From NCBI RefSeq assembly GCF_016863295.1, contig NZ_BOOP01000008.1:186001-250000 (forward strand): a DNA stretch of 64,000 nucleotides, in the 5' to 3' direction. The translations under genes were made by a program, and so were the position numbers. Below, one piece after another: positions 55,475-63,879 of this stretch (within the stretch, counting starts at the first letter, position 1; each line of letters starts with the position of its first letter). The stretch comes from Planotetraspora phitsanulokensis (GTDB taxonomy: Bacteria; Actinomycetota; Actinomycetes; Streptosporangiales; Streptosporangiaceae). The notes below the pieces were generated by a model. That model worked only from the letters and a program-made list of their open reading frames with translations. It was not told the DNA's origin and ran no database searches.

Positions 55475-56737
55475 GTGCTCGATGGACGAGCGCGGCTCAC
55501 CAAGGTCGTATCCGAGGTCCGGCAGGATCTCGCCTTCCGCCCCCGGATGCCCCGGCAGGACCCTCACCGCCGGATCCGCAATCTGCGCAGAACAGTGCCG
55601 TTGATCGCGGCGCTGCTGGCCTCCGTGCTGATCCTGGACGTCGTGGTCCTGGCCGAACTGACCGGCCGGGAGCCGGACAAGGCGGCCTTCCGCGAGCAGG
55701 CGCAGCCGGTGCGGGATCCGGGCGGGTTCGTCGCCGCCTCCGGACCCGCGGTGGCCCCGACGCCCGCGGTCGCCCCGCTCAAGAAGCTGATCCAGGCGCA
55801 ACTGCTCGTGGTCGCCGACCATCCCCTCCCTCCGGAGGACGTGGCGGAGGCGCGCGACCAGAAGGGCGTGACCGGGGTCGAGGTCGTCGACGCCGCCGAG
55901 GTGCGGATGGACGGCAAGCGGGTCCAGACGTTGGGCGTCGAGCCGTCGACGTTCCGGCCGTACGCGCCGAAGTCGACCGCCAGGTCGGACGCGCTGTGGG
56001 CCAACATCGCCGCCGGTGACATGGCCGTGTCGTTCGATCTCGGCAAGGACGGGGGCCTCACGCTCGGCTCCATGGTGGACGGAGGCGGCCGGCAGTTACG
56101 CGTCGGGGCCTACGCGACCGTGGGGATGGGGTCCATCTCGGCCGTCGTGTCCCGGCAGACCGCCAGGTCGCTCGGCATTCCCGCCGGGAACGCCCTCGTC
56201 GTGAGCGCGCCGAAGGCCGACTCGCGGGCCCTGCGGGCCAAGCTGCTGAAGCTCCTGCCGAAGGGCAGCCAGGTGGCGACCATCAACCCGGTGGTCGTCG
56301 AGCGGCGTGGCCGTACGGCGTGGCCGACGACGTCGTTCATGTCCACGGATCAGATCCAGGTCGCGCTCCAGGCGGCCCAGGGCAAGCTCGGCCGGCCGTA
56401 CGTGTGGGGTGCGGAGGGGCCGGACAGCTTCGACTGCTCGGGACTGGTGCAGTGGGCCTTCGCCCAGGCCGGGGTGCGGATGCCTAGGGTCGCGGACCAG
56501 CAGTGGGCGACCGGGCCGCAGGTCCCGCTGTCCCAGGTGAGACCGGGAGACCTGCTCTTCTGGCGCAACGACCCCACGAACCCCGGCTACATCTCGCACG
56601 TGGCGATCTACTGGGGCGACGGCAAGATGCTGGTTGCGCCCCACACCGGGGACGTCGTGAAGTTCCAGGCGGTCTACACGAAGAACCTGGCGGGCGTCGT
56701 CCGGGTGAGCCCGGCGGTCGCCCGGGGCGTGCGCTGA
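55475..56737 (+). CDS. NlpC/P60-family cell-wall hydrolase
   Basis: A 420-residue secreted or membrane-anchored hydrolase. A membrane helix lies near residues 41-60 (VPLIAALLASVLILDVVVLA), followed by a middle domain of about 200 residues I do not recognise. The catalytic domain begins LQAAQGKLGRPYVWGAEGPD, with the active Cys in SFDCSGLVQWAFAQAG and the His in ISHVAIYWGDGKM. It probably cuts the peptidoglycan stem peptide. GTG start with AAAGGGG upstream. Codon 208 (56096-56098) is a rare TTA. Confidence 0.9.
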   Translation: MLDGRARLTKVVSEVRQDLAFRPRMPRQDPHRRIRNLRRTVPLIAALLASVLILDVVVLAELTGREPDKAAFREQAQPVRDPGGFVAASGPAVAPTPAVAPLKKLIQAQLLVVADHPLPPEDVAEARDQKGVTGVEVVDAAEVRMDGKRVQTLGVEPSTFRPYAPKSTARSDALWANIAAGDMAVSFDLGKDGGLTLGSMVDGGGRQLRVGAYATVGMGSISAVVSRQTARSLGIPAGNALVVSAPKADSRALRAKLLKLLPKGSQVATINPVVVERRGRTAWPTTSFMSTDQIQVALQAAQGKLGRPYVWGAEGPDSFDCSGLVQWAFAQAGVRMPRVADQQWATGPQVPLSQVRPGDLLFWRNDPTNPGYISHVAIYWGDGKMLVAPHTGDVVKFQAVYTKNLAGVVRVSPAVARGVR

Positions 56738-56741
56738 CGGC

Positions 56742-57374
56742 TCAGATCGGCAGCCCGGCCTCGAGGTAGCCGATGGCCTCGTCGATGAGGTCGGGCAACG
56801 GCTCGGCGCCGTCCTGCTCGACCCACGAGAAGATCGCGGGCAGCATCGCCCCCATCACGGCGCCCACGAAGGTCCGTACGGCGGGGCTGTCCGGGTCGCG
56901 GTCGGACCGCTCGGCGACGGCCTGCGCGAGACCGTCGATCGTGGTGAACAAGCCCTCCGCGGTCCGCACGCGCACCGCGGGGACGCTGAGCGACAACTTG
57001 GCACGGTAGAGGGCCTGGGCGAGTTCCTCGGGCGCCAGCTCGCTGAACGCCGACCGGAACGCGGCCCGGACCGCCGACAGCGGAGCGAGGTCCGCCGGTT
57101 GCCGCAGGATCGCGGCGACGAGAAGGGGGTCGTAGTCGTCCTGGATGACCACGTCCTCCTTGGTGGGGAAGTAGCGGAAGAACGTGCTCGGCGAGATCTC
57201 GGCGGCCTCCGCGATCTGCTCGACCGTCGTGGCCTCGTAGCCGCGCTCGGCGAACAGTCGCAGGGCCTGCTCCTGGATGGTCCGCCGAGTCTTGGCCTTC
57301 TTGCGCTCACGGAGGCTCGTGGCCACGTGCTCCGAGGGGCCCGGATTACGGTCGGTGCGCGGCGGTGAGCTCAT
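56742..57374 (-). CDS. TetR-family transcriptional regulator
   Basis: A 210-residue TetR regulator. The helix-turn-helix domain (about 30-75) reads ALRLFAERGYEATTVEQIAE and ISPSTFFRYFPTKEDVV; the C-terminal domain is helical. The gene follows the MFS gene on the same strand and overlaps its 3' end by 29 bases, so both are one operon. The operator at 58854-58872 before the MFS gene is its likely target. Confidence 0.9.
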   Translation of the reverse strand: MSSPPRTDRNPGPSEHVATSLRERKKAKTRRTIQEQALRLFAERGYEATTVEQIAEAAEISPSTFFRYFPTKEDVVIQDDYDPLLVAAILRQPADLAPLSAVRAAFRSAFSELAPEELAQALYRAKLSLSVPAVRVRTAEGLFTTIDGLAQAVAERSDRDPDSPAVRTFVGAVMGAMLPAIFSWVEQDGAEPLPDLIDEAIGYLEAGLPI

Positions 57375-58851
57375 GCTCCGATTCTGCCGTCTCGCCGGCC
57401 TTCGGCGTACGGCCCGGCAGGAAGATCGCCATGAGGATCGCGGCGAGAACGGCGGTCAGCCCGCAGGCGAGCAGGACCTGGTCCATCCCGGTGACGAACG
57501 CCTGCCGGGCCGCCTGGAGGAGAGGTCCGTCGCCGGCGGCAAGGGCGCCGATGATCGAGTCCTTCGCCATCTGGGGTGCGTCCTCGGGAAGGCCGTCCAC
57601 GTAGGCCGCCGACAGCAGGCTGCCGAGCACGGCCACGCCCAGCGTGCCGCCGACCTGACGCATGGTCTGCAACGTGGCGGATCCCGAGCCTGAGCGCTCC
57701 TCGGGCAGCGTGGCCAGCACGCCGTCCATGGCGGGCACCATCGCCAGCCCCACGCCGACGCCGATGACGGACAGCCAGAGGGCGACGTACCCGTAGCCCG
57801 TCGTCGCCGTGGTCATCGTGCCGAGGCCGAAGCCCCCGGCCAGCACCAGCAGGCCGGCGGCCATCATCGCCCGGAGCCCGAACCGCCGCATCAGCCGCTC
57901 ACCCGTCAGGCCGCCGGCCATGAGCCCGGCCACCATGGGAAGCACGCGGATTCCGGTGCCGAAGGCGTCGTGCCCGAGGACGGCCTGCAGGTGCTGCGGG
58001 ACGACGAACAGCACGCCCGTCATGCCCAGGCTGATGAAGGTCGCACCGATCGCGCCCCAGACGAACACGCGGTCGCCGAACAGGCCGAGGCCGATCATGG
58101 GTTGGCGGGTGCGGGTCTCCACCAGGACGAACGCCCCGAGAAGCACGATCCCCGCCCCGAGCGCGGCCACCACCCGGCCGTCGCCCCAGCCGTCCGCGGG
58201 CGCCTGGATGATCCCGTACACGAGCGCGCCGAGACCGGTCACCGACAGCAGGCTTCCGGGCACGTCCAGACGGGGGGAGGAGGGATCGCGCGACTCGGGG
58301 AGCAGCATGGCCGCAGCCAGGAAGGCGAGGACCACGACGGGGATGTTGATCAGGAAGATCGAGCCCCACCAGAAGTGGTCGAGCAGGTAACCGCCCACGA
58401 TCGGCCCGAGAGGCAGGCCGAGGGCCATGGCCGCGGTGAAGGCGGCGATGGCCCGGCCGCGCTCCGCCGGCGGGAAGATCACCGGCAGGATCGAGGTGGA
58501 CAGCGGCATGATCACCGCGGCGCCGGCTCCCATGAGCGCCCGCGCGGCGATCAGTGTGCCGATGCCGTCGGCCATCGTCGCGATGACCGAGGCGACGGCG
58601 AAGACGGCGAGGCCTCCCAGGAGCAGACGCTTGCGGCCGAACCGGTCGCCGAACGCGCCCGCCGGGAGCATCAGGGCCGCGAACAACACCATGTACGCGT
58701 CGACGATCCACTGCAGATCGCCGGTGCTCGCGCCGAGGTCGGCGGCGAGGGTGGGGAGGGCCACGTTGAGGACGGTCGCGTCCAACCCGATGACCAGCAC
58801 GCTGAGCACGAGCGCGCCGAGCGCCCACCAACGAGAACTGAGAGTCGACAT
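57346..58851 (-). CDS. MFS efflux transporter (DHA2/EmrB-QacA type)
   Basis: A 501-residue 14-helix drug:proton antiporter. Motif A is GAFGDRFGRKRLLLGGL, motif D1 is LDATVLNVALPTLAADL, and the central helices and C-terminal LPGRT region fit the family. The gene is first in an operon with its TetR regulator. Its promoter has TTGACA and TACTAT with an internal palindrome, and the ATG is at the predicted transcription start. Confidence 0.93.
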   Translation of the reverse strand: MSTLSSRWWALGALVLSVLVIGLDATVLNVALPTLAADLGASTGDLQWIVDAYMVLFAALMLPAGAFGDRFGRKRLLLGGLAVFAVASVIATMADGIGTLIAARALMGAGAAVIMPLSTSILPVIFPPAERGRAIAAFTAAMALGLPLGPIVGGYLLDHFWWGSIFLINIPVVVLAFLAAAMLLPESRDPSSPRLDVPGSLLSVTGLGALVYGIIQAPADGWGDGRVVAALGAGIVLLGAFVLVETRTRQPMIGLGLFGDRVFVWGAIGATFISLGMTGVLFVVPQHLQAVLGHDAFGTGIRVLPMVAGLMAGGLTGERLMRRFGLRAMMAAGLLVLAGGFGLGTMTTATTGYGYVALWLSVIGVGVGLAMVPAMDGVLATLPEERSGSGSATLQTMRQVGGTLGVAVLGSLLSAAYVDGLPEDAPQMAKDSIIGALAAGDGPLLQAARQAFVTGMDQVLLACGLTAVLAAILMAIFLPGRTPKAGETAESEHELTAAHRP

Positions 58852-58853
58852 GA

Positions 58854-58888
58854 TTTGATAGTAGCTATCAAAAACGAGTCACTGTCAA
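58854..58888 (-). promoter_or_regulatory. MFS/tetR promoter with TetR-type operator, leaderless
   Basis: On the minus strand a perfect -35 TTGACA (58883-58888) and -10 TACTAT (58858-58863) are 19 bases apart. The palindrome TTTGATAGTAGCTATCAAA (58854-58872) covers the -10. The predicted start is the A of the ATG at 58851, so the mRNA is leaderless. This is a typical TetR-repressed promoter. Confidence 0.8.
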
Positions 58889-58891
58889 CGC

Positions 58892-58928
58892 TTGGCCGGT
58901 AGCCAGGCAGGTTGTAATCTTCATTACA
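58892..58928 (+). promoter_or_regulatory. Promoter with palindrome TGTAATCTTCATTACA before the RHH-like gene
   Basis: TTGGCC (58892-58897) and TAATCT (58915-58920) are 17 bases apart. The palindrome TGTAATCTTCATTACA (58913-58928) overlaps the -10 and touches the ATG at 58928, which again is at the expected transcription start. Repression by the encoded protein is likely. Confidence 0.65.
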
Positions 58929-59446
58929 TGGATGCAGAAGAACAGCTGCGAGGCTGGTTCGCAGGGCGCCTCCCGGAGGGCTGGTTCTCCGAACGGCCTG
59001 CGATCGTGCTCGACCGTGAGGAGATCACGGTCATCGGCGCCCTTCCGCCGCTCACCGTGACGGAGGGCCTGCCCGACGTGGAGCGGGCGGCGGCGGTCGA
59101 GGGGTACGTCGAGCGGTTTCGCGAGGAGACCCGCGAGCGCCGCATGGAGATCGCCCGTGAGGCGGAGCACCGCTTCCGGAAGAAGGTCTCCTGGGGGGTG
59201 ACGGTCGGCGGCGAGACAGTGATGTTCACCACTCTCTCCGTGCCGGTCATGACCCGCCTGCGCCAGGCCGAACGGCAGGTGCTCGACACACTCGTCGCGG
59301 CGGGAGTGGCGCGCAGTCGCAGTGACGCGCTCGCCTGGTGCGTCAGGCTCGTGGGCAAACACACCGACACCTGGCTCGCTGACCTGCGCGACGCCCTCCA
59401 GCACGTGGACCGCGTCCGTTCCGAAGGCCCCGGTCTGGTGGACTGA
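58928..59446 (+). CDS. Putative RHH-like regulator of unknown family
   Basis: A 172-residue protein. The N-terminal half (MDAEEQLRGWFAGRLPEGWF onward) is unrecognised. The C-terminal half resembles a ribbon-helix-helix: FTTLSVPVMTRLRQAERQVL followed by VAAGVARSRSDALAWCVRLV, the pattern seen in CopG/Arc-type proteins. With the palindrome over its own promoter, an autoregulated DNA-binding protein is the best reading. It is divergent from the MFS/tetR operon. Confidence 0.6.
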   Translation: MDAEEQLRGWFAGRLPEGWFSERPAIVLDREEITVIGALPPLTVTEGLPDVERAAAVEGYVERFREETRERRMEIAREAEHRFRKKVSWGVTVGGETVMFTTLSVPVMTRLRQAERQVLDTLVAAGVARSRSDALAWCVRLVGKHTDTWLADLRDALQHVDRVRSEGPGLVD

Positions 59447-59459
59447 ACCAATTGGCCGA

Positions 59460-59493
59460 ATGGCCTAGACCATTCATATTGGCCTATACCAAT
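59460..59493 (+). promoter_or_regulatory. Two DasR/GntR-like operators upstream of pckG
   Basis: Site 1 (59460-59473) reads ATGGCCTAGACCAT and site 2 (59478-59493) reads ATTGGCCTATACCAAT. Both resemble the DasR consensus TGGTCTAGACCA with one or two changes, and their centres are 19 bases apart, on the same face of the helix. A further CCAATTGG half-type palindrome is at 59448-59455. They lie in the 281-base leader of pckG. Confidence 0.6.
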
Positions 59494-59548
59494 GTGTAAG
59501 ACGCGGGAGGCGGGTAAGGAAAACGGGACGTTTCTTCGGAAGTGGCCC

Positions 59549-59568
59549 GCATGGGTGTGTTCCCATGC
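59549..59568 (+). promoter_or_regulatory. Stem-loop in the pckG leader
   Basis: GCATGGG and CCCATGC form a perfect 7 bp stem around TGTGTT. It lies in the long untranslated leader between the operators and the GTG start at 59728. No known riboswitch motif is evident. Confidence 0.4.
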
Positions 59569-59727
59569 AGCATCACCCCCTCTGCCTGGCACAACGTCGA
59601 GCCGGGCGGAGGAGATGACGAATATCGCGAATTTAACGGCGTGGAAACTCGATGGTCTACGCCAATTGGCTTCGCCGGCTATTCGTCGTTGATGATGATT
59701 TGGCCCCGCGACAAGAGGAGCCATCCC

Positions 59728-61596
59728 GTGTCAGTTTCAGTAGAGGTTTCGAATCCGACCACCCATGCGGAGCTCGCCGCGTGGGTCGCGGAGATCGCCG
59801 AGTTGACCCAGCCCGACCGGATCGAATGGTGCGACGGTTCCGAGGCCGAATGGACCCGCCTCACCAACCTGCTCGTCGAGCAGGGCACCTTCACCCGGCT
59901 CAGCCAACGGATCAACAGCTTCTACGCCGCCTCCGACCCCAGCGACGTGGCCCGGGTCGAGGACCGCACGTTCATCTGCTCGGAGCGTGCCGAGGACGCG
60001 GGACCGACCAACAACTGGATCGCGCCCGACGAGATGCGGCGGACCTTCGCCGGCCTCTTCAGGGGCTGCATGCGCGGCCGGACCATGTACGTCGTGCCGT
60101 TCTGCATGGGACCCCTGGGCGGGAACATCTCGCAACTGGGCGTCGAGATCACCGACTCGCCGTACGTGGTGGTGTCGATGCGGATCATGACGCGGATGGG
60201 TGAGGACGCGCTGCGCCTCATCGAAGAACGCGGAGCGGCGCGACAGGCCCGAGAGAGCGAGGGACGAGCCAACGAGGGTCTGAGCAAGCGCGACCATGGG
60301 CACGACGACTACGTCAAGGCCGTCCACTCCGTGGGCGCGCCGCTGGCGCCGGGGCAGCAGGACGTTCCCTGGCCGTGCAGCCAGACGAAGTACATCAGCC
60401 ACTTCCCCGAGACCCGTGAGATCTGGTCGTACGGTTCCGGGTACGGCGGCAACGCGCTGCTCGGGAAGAAGTGCTACGCGCTGCGCATCGCCAGCGTGAT
60501 GGCCAGGGACGAGGGCTGGCTGGCCGAGCACATGCTCATCCTCAAGCTCACCCCGCCCGAGGGAGAGGCCCGCTACGTGGCCGCGGCGTTCCCCTCGGCC
60601 TGCGGCAAGACCAACCTCGCAATGCTCCGGCCGACGATCCCCGGCTGGAAGGTCGAGACGATCGGCGACGACATCGCCTGGATGCGCTTCGGCCCCGACG
60701 GGCGGCTGTACGCGATCAATCCCGAGGCCGGCTTCTTCGGCGTCGCCCCGGGCACGGGGGAGAGCACGAACGCCAACGCGGTCGAGACCCTCTGGGGCAA
60801 CAGCATCTTCACCAACGTCGCGCTCACCGACGACGGCGACGTCTGGTGGGAGGGCCTCACCGACGAGCCGCCCGCCCACCTCACCGACTGGAAGGGCCGT
60901 TCCTGGACGCCGGACTCCGGCGAGCCCGCCGCGCATCCGAACGCGCGGTTCACCACTCCCGCCGGGCAGTGCCCGACGATCGCGTCCGAATGGCAGGACC
61001 CGGCCGGTGTGCCGATCTCGGCGATCCTGTTCGGCGGCCGCAGGGCCACCGCGGTCCCGCTCGTCACCGAGTCGCTGAGCTGGCAGCACGGGGTCTTCCT
61101 CGGCGCCAACGTGGCATCGGAGAAGACCGCCGCCGCCGAGGGCAAGGTCGGCGAGCTGCGCCGCGACCCCTTCGCCATGTTGCCGTTCTGCGGCTACAAC
61201 ATGGGCGACTACTTCGCCCACTGGCTCAAGGTCGGCGAGGCCGCCGACGCGGCGAAGCTGCCGCGGATCTACTACGTCAACTGGTTCCGCAAGGACGCCG
61301 AGGGCCGGTTCGTGTGGCCGGGCTTCGGTGAGAACAGCCGCGTGCTGAAGTGGATCGTCGACCGCCTGAACGGCCAGGCGGAGGCCGTGCCGTCCCCGAT
61401 CGGGAACCTCCCGGCCGAGCTCGACACCGAGGGTCTGGACATCTCCGAGGAGCACCTGCGGCTCCTGCTGACCGTCGACCCCGAGGTCTGGCGCGAGGAG
61501 GCGTCGCTCATCCCGGCGCACTTCGAGACCTTCGGCGACCACATGCCCGAGCAGTTGTGGGCCGAGTACGACGCCCTGGTGAAACGACTCGGCTGA
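59728..61596 (+). CDS. pckG: Phosphoenolpyruvate carboxykinase (GTP)
   Basis: A 622-residue GTP-dependent PEPCK, the first step of gluconeogenesis from oxaloacetate. The kinase loop is [20 protein letters not shown] (about residue 288), with the active-site Cys and Lys, and other motifs are [39 protein letters not shown] and [19 protein letters not shown] chose the GTG at 59728, with AAGAGGAG 7 bases upstream; the frame is open for 62 more codons but that part is not family-like. Confidence 0.95.
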   Translation: MSVSVEVSNPTTHAELAAWVAEIAELTQPDRIEWCDGSEAEWTRLTNLLVEQGTFTRLSQRINSFYAASDPSDVARVEDRTFICSERAEDAGPTNNWIAPDEMRRTFAGLFRGCMRGRTMYVVPFCMGPLGGNISQLGVEITDSPYVVVSMRIMTRMGEDALRLIEERGAARQARESEGRANEGLSKRDHGHDDYVKAVHSVGAPLAPGQQDVPWPCSQTKYISHFPETREIWSYGSGYGGNALLGKKCYALRIASVMARDEGWLAEHMLILKLTPPEGEARYVAAAFPSACGKTNLAMLRPTIPGWKVETIGDDIAWMRFGPDGRLYAINPEAGFFGVAPGTGESTNANAVETLWGNSIFTNVALTDDGDVWWEGLTDEPPAHLTDWKGRSWTPDSGEPAAHPNARFTTPAGQCPTIASEWQDPAGVPISAILFGGRRATAVPLVTESLSWQHGVFLGANVASEKTAAAEGKVGELRRDPFAMLPFCGYNMGDYFAHWLKVGEAADAAKLPRIYYVNWFRKDAEGRFVWPGFGENSRVLKWIVDRLNGQAEAVPSPIGNLPAELDTEGLDISEEHLRLLLTVDPEVWREEASLIPAHFETFGDHMPEQLWAEYDALVKRLG

Positions 61597-61600
61597 TCCT

Positions 61601-61674
61601 GTACGGCTTGCGCCACGGATGCGAAGATTCTGGGGAATCGAGCGTCCAATCAGTAGACGAGGCGCAAGCCGTAC
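61601..61674. promoter_or_regulatory. Inverted arms flanking the leader of the first TIGR04222 gene
   Basis: GTACGGCTTGCGCC (61601-61614) and GGCGCAAGCCGTAC (61661-61674) are perfect 14-base inverted arms 46 bases apart. Between them lies GCGTCCAATCAG (61642-61653), a likely -10 region of an ECF-type promoter. The left arm starts 4 bases after the pckG stop, so the pair could also serve as a terminator. Confidence 0.6.
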
Positions 61675-61722
61675 TACAGCCGCCGTGGCGTGACGCGCCT
61701 CCTCCTCCCCCAGGAGGTCGAC

Positions 61723-62685
61723 ATGGAGTACGTGCTCCTCGTCGTCGCCGCCGTGATCGCCGGATTCACCTCGTTCGTCGTAGGGACCATGCCGGCCGGC
61801 TCCGGCGAGGGGGACGGCGCCGGAGACTCCGGCAGGGGTGGGCTTGATCCGTACGAGCTGGCCTACCTCGCCGACGGTCCGCACCGCGTGGTCGACACGG
61901 CGATCGTCGTGCTCATGGACAGGGAGCTGATCCGGATCTCGCGGGGAGGCCGCGTCCACTTCGTGTCCGGGGCGGCCCGGGTCTCCGACGACGCCGTCGA
62001 GCAGGCCGTCCTCGCGTCGGTCTCCGGCCGCCCCGGGGTGAGGTCGGCCCAGCTCCGCCGGGATCTTCCGGTGAGCCCTGCGATGACCGGCCTCAAGTCG
62101 CGCCTGGTCGCCAAGGGTCTGCTGCTCTCGGACGGGACTGTGGACAAGCGCCGACTGGAGGCCGGCGTGCTGACGGGGTTCATCGTGTTCGAGTGCCTCG
62201 TCGTCGCGCTTGCGCTACTGGTGCAGGTCATCGGTCTCGTCTCCTGGAGCGTGCCGTCCGTGGCGGCGGTGATCGTGAATGTCCTGGCGGCCCTGTACGG
62301 CATCCGCGTCCGCCGGCGCCACGCGCTCCAGATGACGAGCGTGCTCACCCCGGAAGGACAGCGAGCCGTGCAGGACGCCCGGGCCCGTACGGCGCCCTCC
62401 TCCGCGTCGCGCGAGCCGTCGCAGCGGACGGCGGGACGGCGGGCCCGCGCCGACGTGGCGAGACGCCCCGCCGGCGCCGCCCTGGCGGTCGGCGTGGCGA
62501 TCTACGGGCTGGGGGCGCTGCCGGATCGGGGGATCGCGCAGCAGATCGCGACCGAGGTCGATCGCGATGACGCGCGGGAGAAGGGGCAGGACACCGGCCC
62601 CGCGGCCGGAGGCGGGGGCGCCACGCCGGGGTGCGGCGGCTGCGGCGGCGGGTGCGGGGGAGGCTGCGGCGGATGCGGAGGCTGA
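61723..62685 (+). CDS. TIGR04222 membrane protein with Gly/Cys-rich tail (copy 1)
   Basis: A 320-residue membrane protein. Helix 1 is at about 3-24. The cytosolic TIGR04222 core reads LDPYELAYLADGPHRVVDTA and VVLMDRELIRISRGGRVHFV, with MTGLKSRLVAKGLLL. Two helices follow (about 150-190), then a hydrophobic segment near 255-270. The tail contains TPGCGGCGGGCGGGCGGCGG, five Cys in Gly runs. The ATG has AGGAGG 6 bases upstream. It shares core and start with the next gene, so the two are paralogues. The tail is a plausible substrate for the MNIO enzyme downstream. Confidence 0.85.
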   Translation: MEYVLLVVAAVIAGFTSFVVGTMPAGSGEGDGAGDSGRGGLDPYELAYLADGPHRVVDTAIVVLMDRELIRISRGGRVHFVSGAARVSDDAVEQAVLASVSGRPGVRSAQLRRDLPVSPAMTGLKSRLVAKGLLLSDGTVDKRRLEAGVLTGFIVFECLVVALALLVQVIGLVSWSVPSVAAVIVNVLAALYGIRVRRRHALQMTSVLTPEGQRAVQDARARTAPSSASREPSQRTAGRRARADVARRPAGAALAVGVAIYGLGALPDRGIAQQIATEVDRDDAREKGQDTGPAAGGGGATPGCGGCGGGCGGGCGGCGG

Positions 62686-62763
62686 GATCCCGCCACACGG
62701 CGATCGGGGGCGGCCCGCCGTCGATCCCGCAGGGCGTGTGCGCCCCGCCGCCGATGCCGTACA

Positions 62764-62831
62764 GGCGTGCGCCCCGGGGGGAAACTTCCGGCGATTCCCG
62801 CGCGTCTAATCAGGTGGACGGGGCGCGAGCC
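62764..62831. promoter_or_regulatory. Leader of the second TIGR04222 gene, promoter flanked by inverted arms
   Basis: GGCGTGCGCCCC (62764-62775) and GGGGCGCGAGCC (62820-62831) pair with one mismatch and one G-T. GGAAAC (62780-62785) and CGTCTAA (62803-62809) are 17 bases apart and look like an ECF-type promoter. The placement of the arms relative to CGTC matches the leader of the first copy within one base. Confidence 0.55.
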
Positions 62832-62889
62832 GAACGGCCGGCAGGGCAGTGGTGAAGCGCTTCCTCCTCTCCCCCCAAGGAGGGCGTTC

Positions 62890-63879
62890 ATGGAGTACGC
62901 ACTTCTCGTCGTCGCGATCGTCGTCGCGGTCCTCGCCAGGAACGCGGCGTCGGCCTTCACCCGGGAGCACCGCAGGATCCGGTCGGTCTCCGGCTTCAGC
63001 CGGGACGATCTCACCCACTACGAACTCGCCTATCTCGCGGGCGGCCCGCGTCGTGTGATCAACACGGCGATCGCGCTGCTCGTGGAGCGGGAACTCGTCC
63101 GCGTCGCGCGGGGAGGCCGCGTCACCGTCGTCGCCGGGACCGCTCCGCCCGCGAACGGAGTCGAGCGGGCCGTGCTGGACCTGGCCGCCGTGCCGGGAGG
63201 GCGCTCGGCGTCGGAGATCCGCCACGAGGTCGCCGGCGGCGCGGCGATGACCGACATCAAGCTGCGACTGATCGCCCGAGGGCTTCTCCTCCCGGACGGC
63301 GCGCTCAACGGCCCGAGCGCGATCAACACCAGGTTGGGGTTCCTGGTCGCCCTCGCCTTCGTGGTCACGGCCGTCTCCATCGTGTTTCCGCTCGCGGGCC
63401 TCGTCCCGTGGAACCCGTCCTCCGTCGGTGCGCTGCTCGTGGCAGGCGTCACCGCCGTGTCCGGGCTGCGCGCCCACCGCCGTTACTCGAGGTCGCTGCC
63501 GGGTCTTCTCACCACGAGCGGGCACGAGGCCCTCCAGACCGCGCAGGTGCGGAACGCGCGCACACGGGCCGAGCCGGCCTCCGTCATGGCGGACGGCGCG
63601 CTCTACACCGGCGTGGCGGGCGGCGTCGCCCTCTACGGCCTGGGTGAGATGCCCGATCAGACCGTCGCGACCGAAATCGACCAAGAACGCGATCACGGCG
63701 GAGGAGGTGCCGGCGGCTGCGCGTCGGGGAGTTGCGGAGGCGGCTCCTCGGACTGGGGGACCGGATCCGTCGGGTCCGACCACGGCGGCGGCCATTCGTG
63801 CGGTGGTCATTCCGGCTGCGGGGGCGGTTCGAGTTGCGGCGGAGGAGGGTGCGGCGGTGGCTGCGGAGGCGGAAGCTGA
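62890..63879 (+). CDS. TIGR04222 membrane protein with Gly/Cys-rich tail (copy 2)
   Basis: A 329-residue paralogue of copy 1. It opens MEYALLVVAIVVAVLARNAA and has the core LTHYELAYLAGGPRRVINTA and LLVERELVRVARGGRVTVVA, then the same helix pair. The tail has seven Cys among Gly, Ser and His, in pieces such as GCASGSCGGG, GGGHSCGGHSGCGGG and CGGGGCGGGCGGGS. The ATG has AAGGAGG upstream. The last 23 bases overlap the DUF692 gene, so translation is coupled. Confidence 0.87.
   Translation: MEYALLVVAIVVAVLARNAASAFTREHRRIRSVSGFSRDDLTHYELAYLAGGPRRVINTAIALLVERELVRVARGGRVTVVAGTAPPANGVERAVLDLAAVPGGRSASEIRHEVAGGAAMTDIKLRLIARGLLLPDGALNGPSAINTRLGFLVALAFVVTAVSIVFPLAGLVPWNPSSVGALLVAGVTAVSGLRAHRRYSRSLPGLLTTSGHEALQTAQVRNARTRAEPASVMADGALYTGVAGGVALYGLGEMPDQTVATEIDQERDHGGGGAGGCASGSCGGGSSDWGTGSVGSDHGGGHSCGGHSGCGGGSSCGGGGCGGGCGGGS

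Noticed and set aside
59737-61959. A 740-codon minus-strand frame opposite pckG
   Set aside because: pckG is clear on the plus strand; the opposite frame contains no motif.
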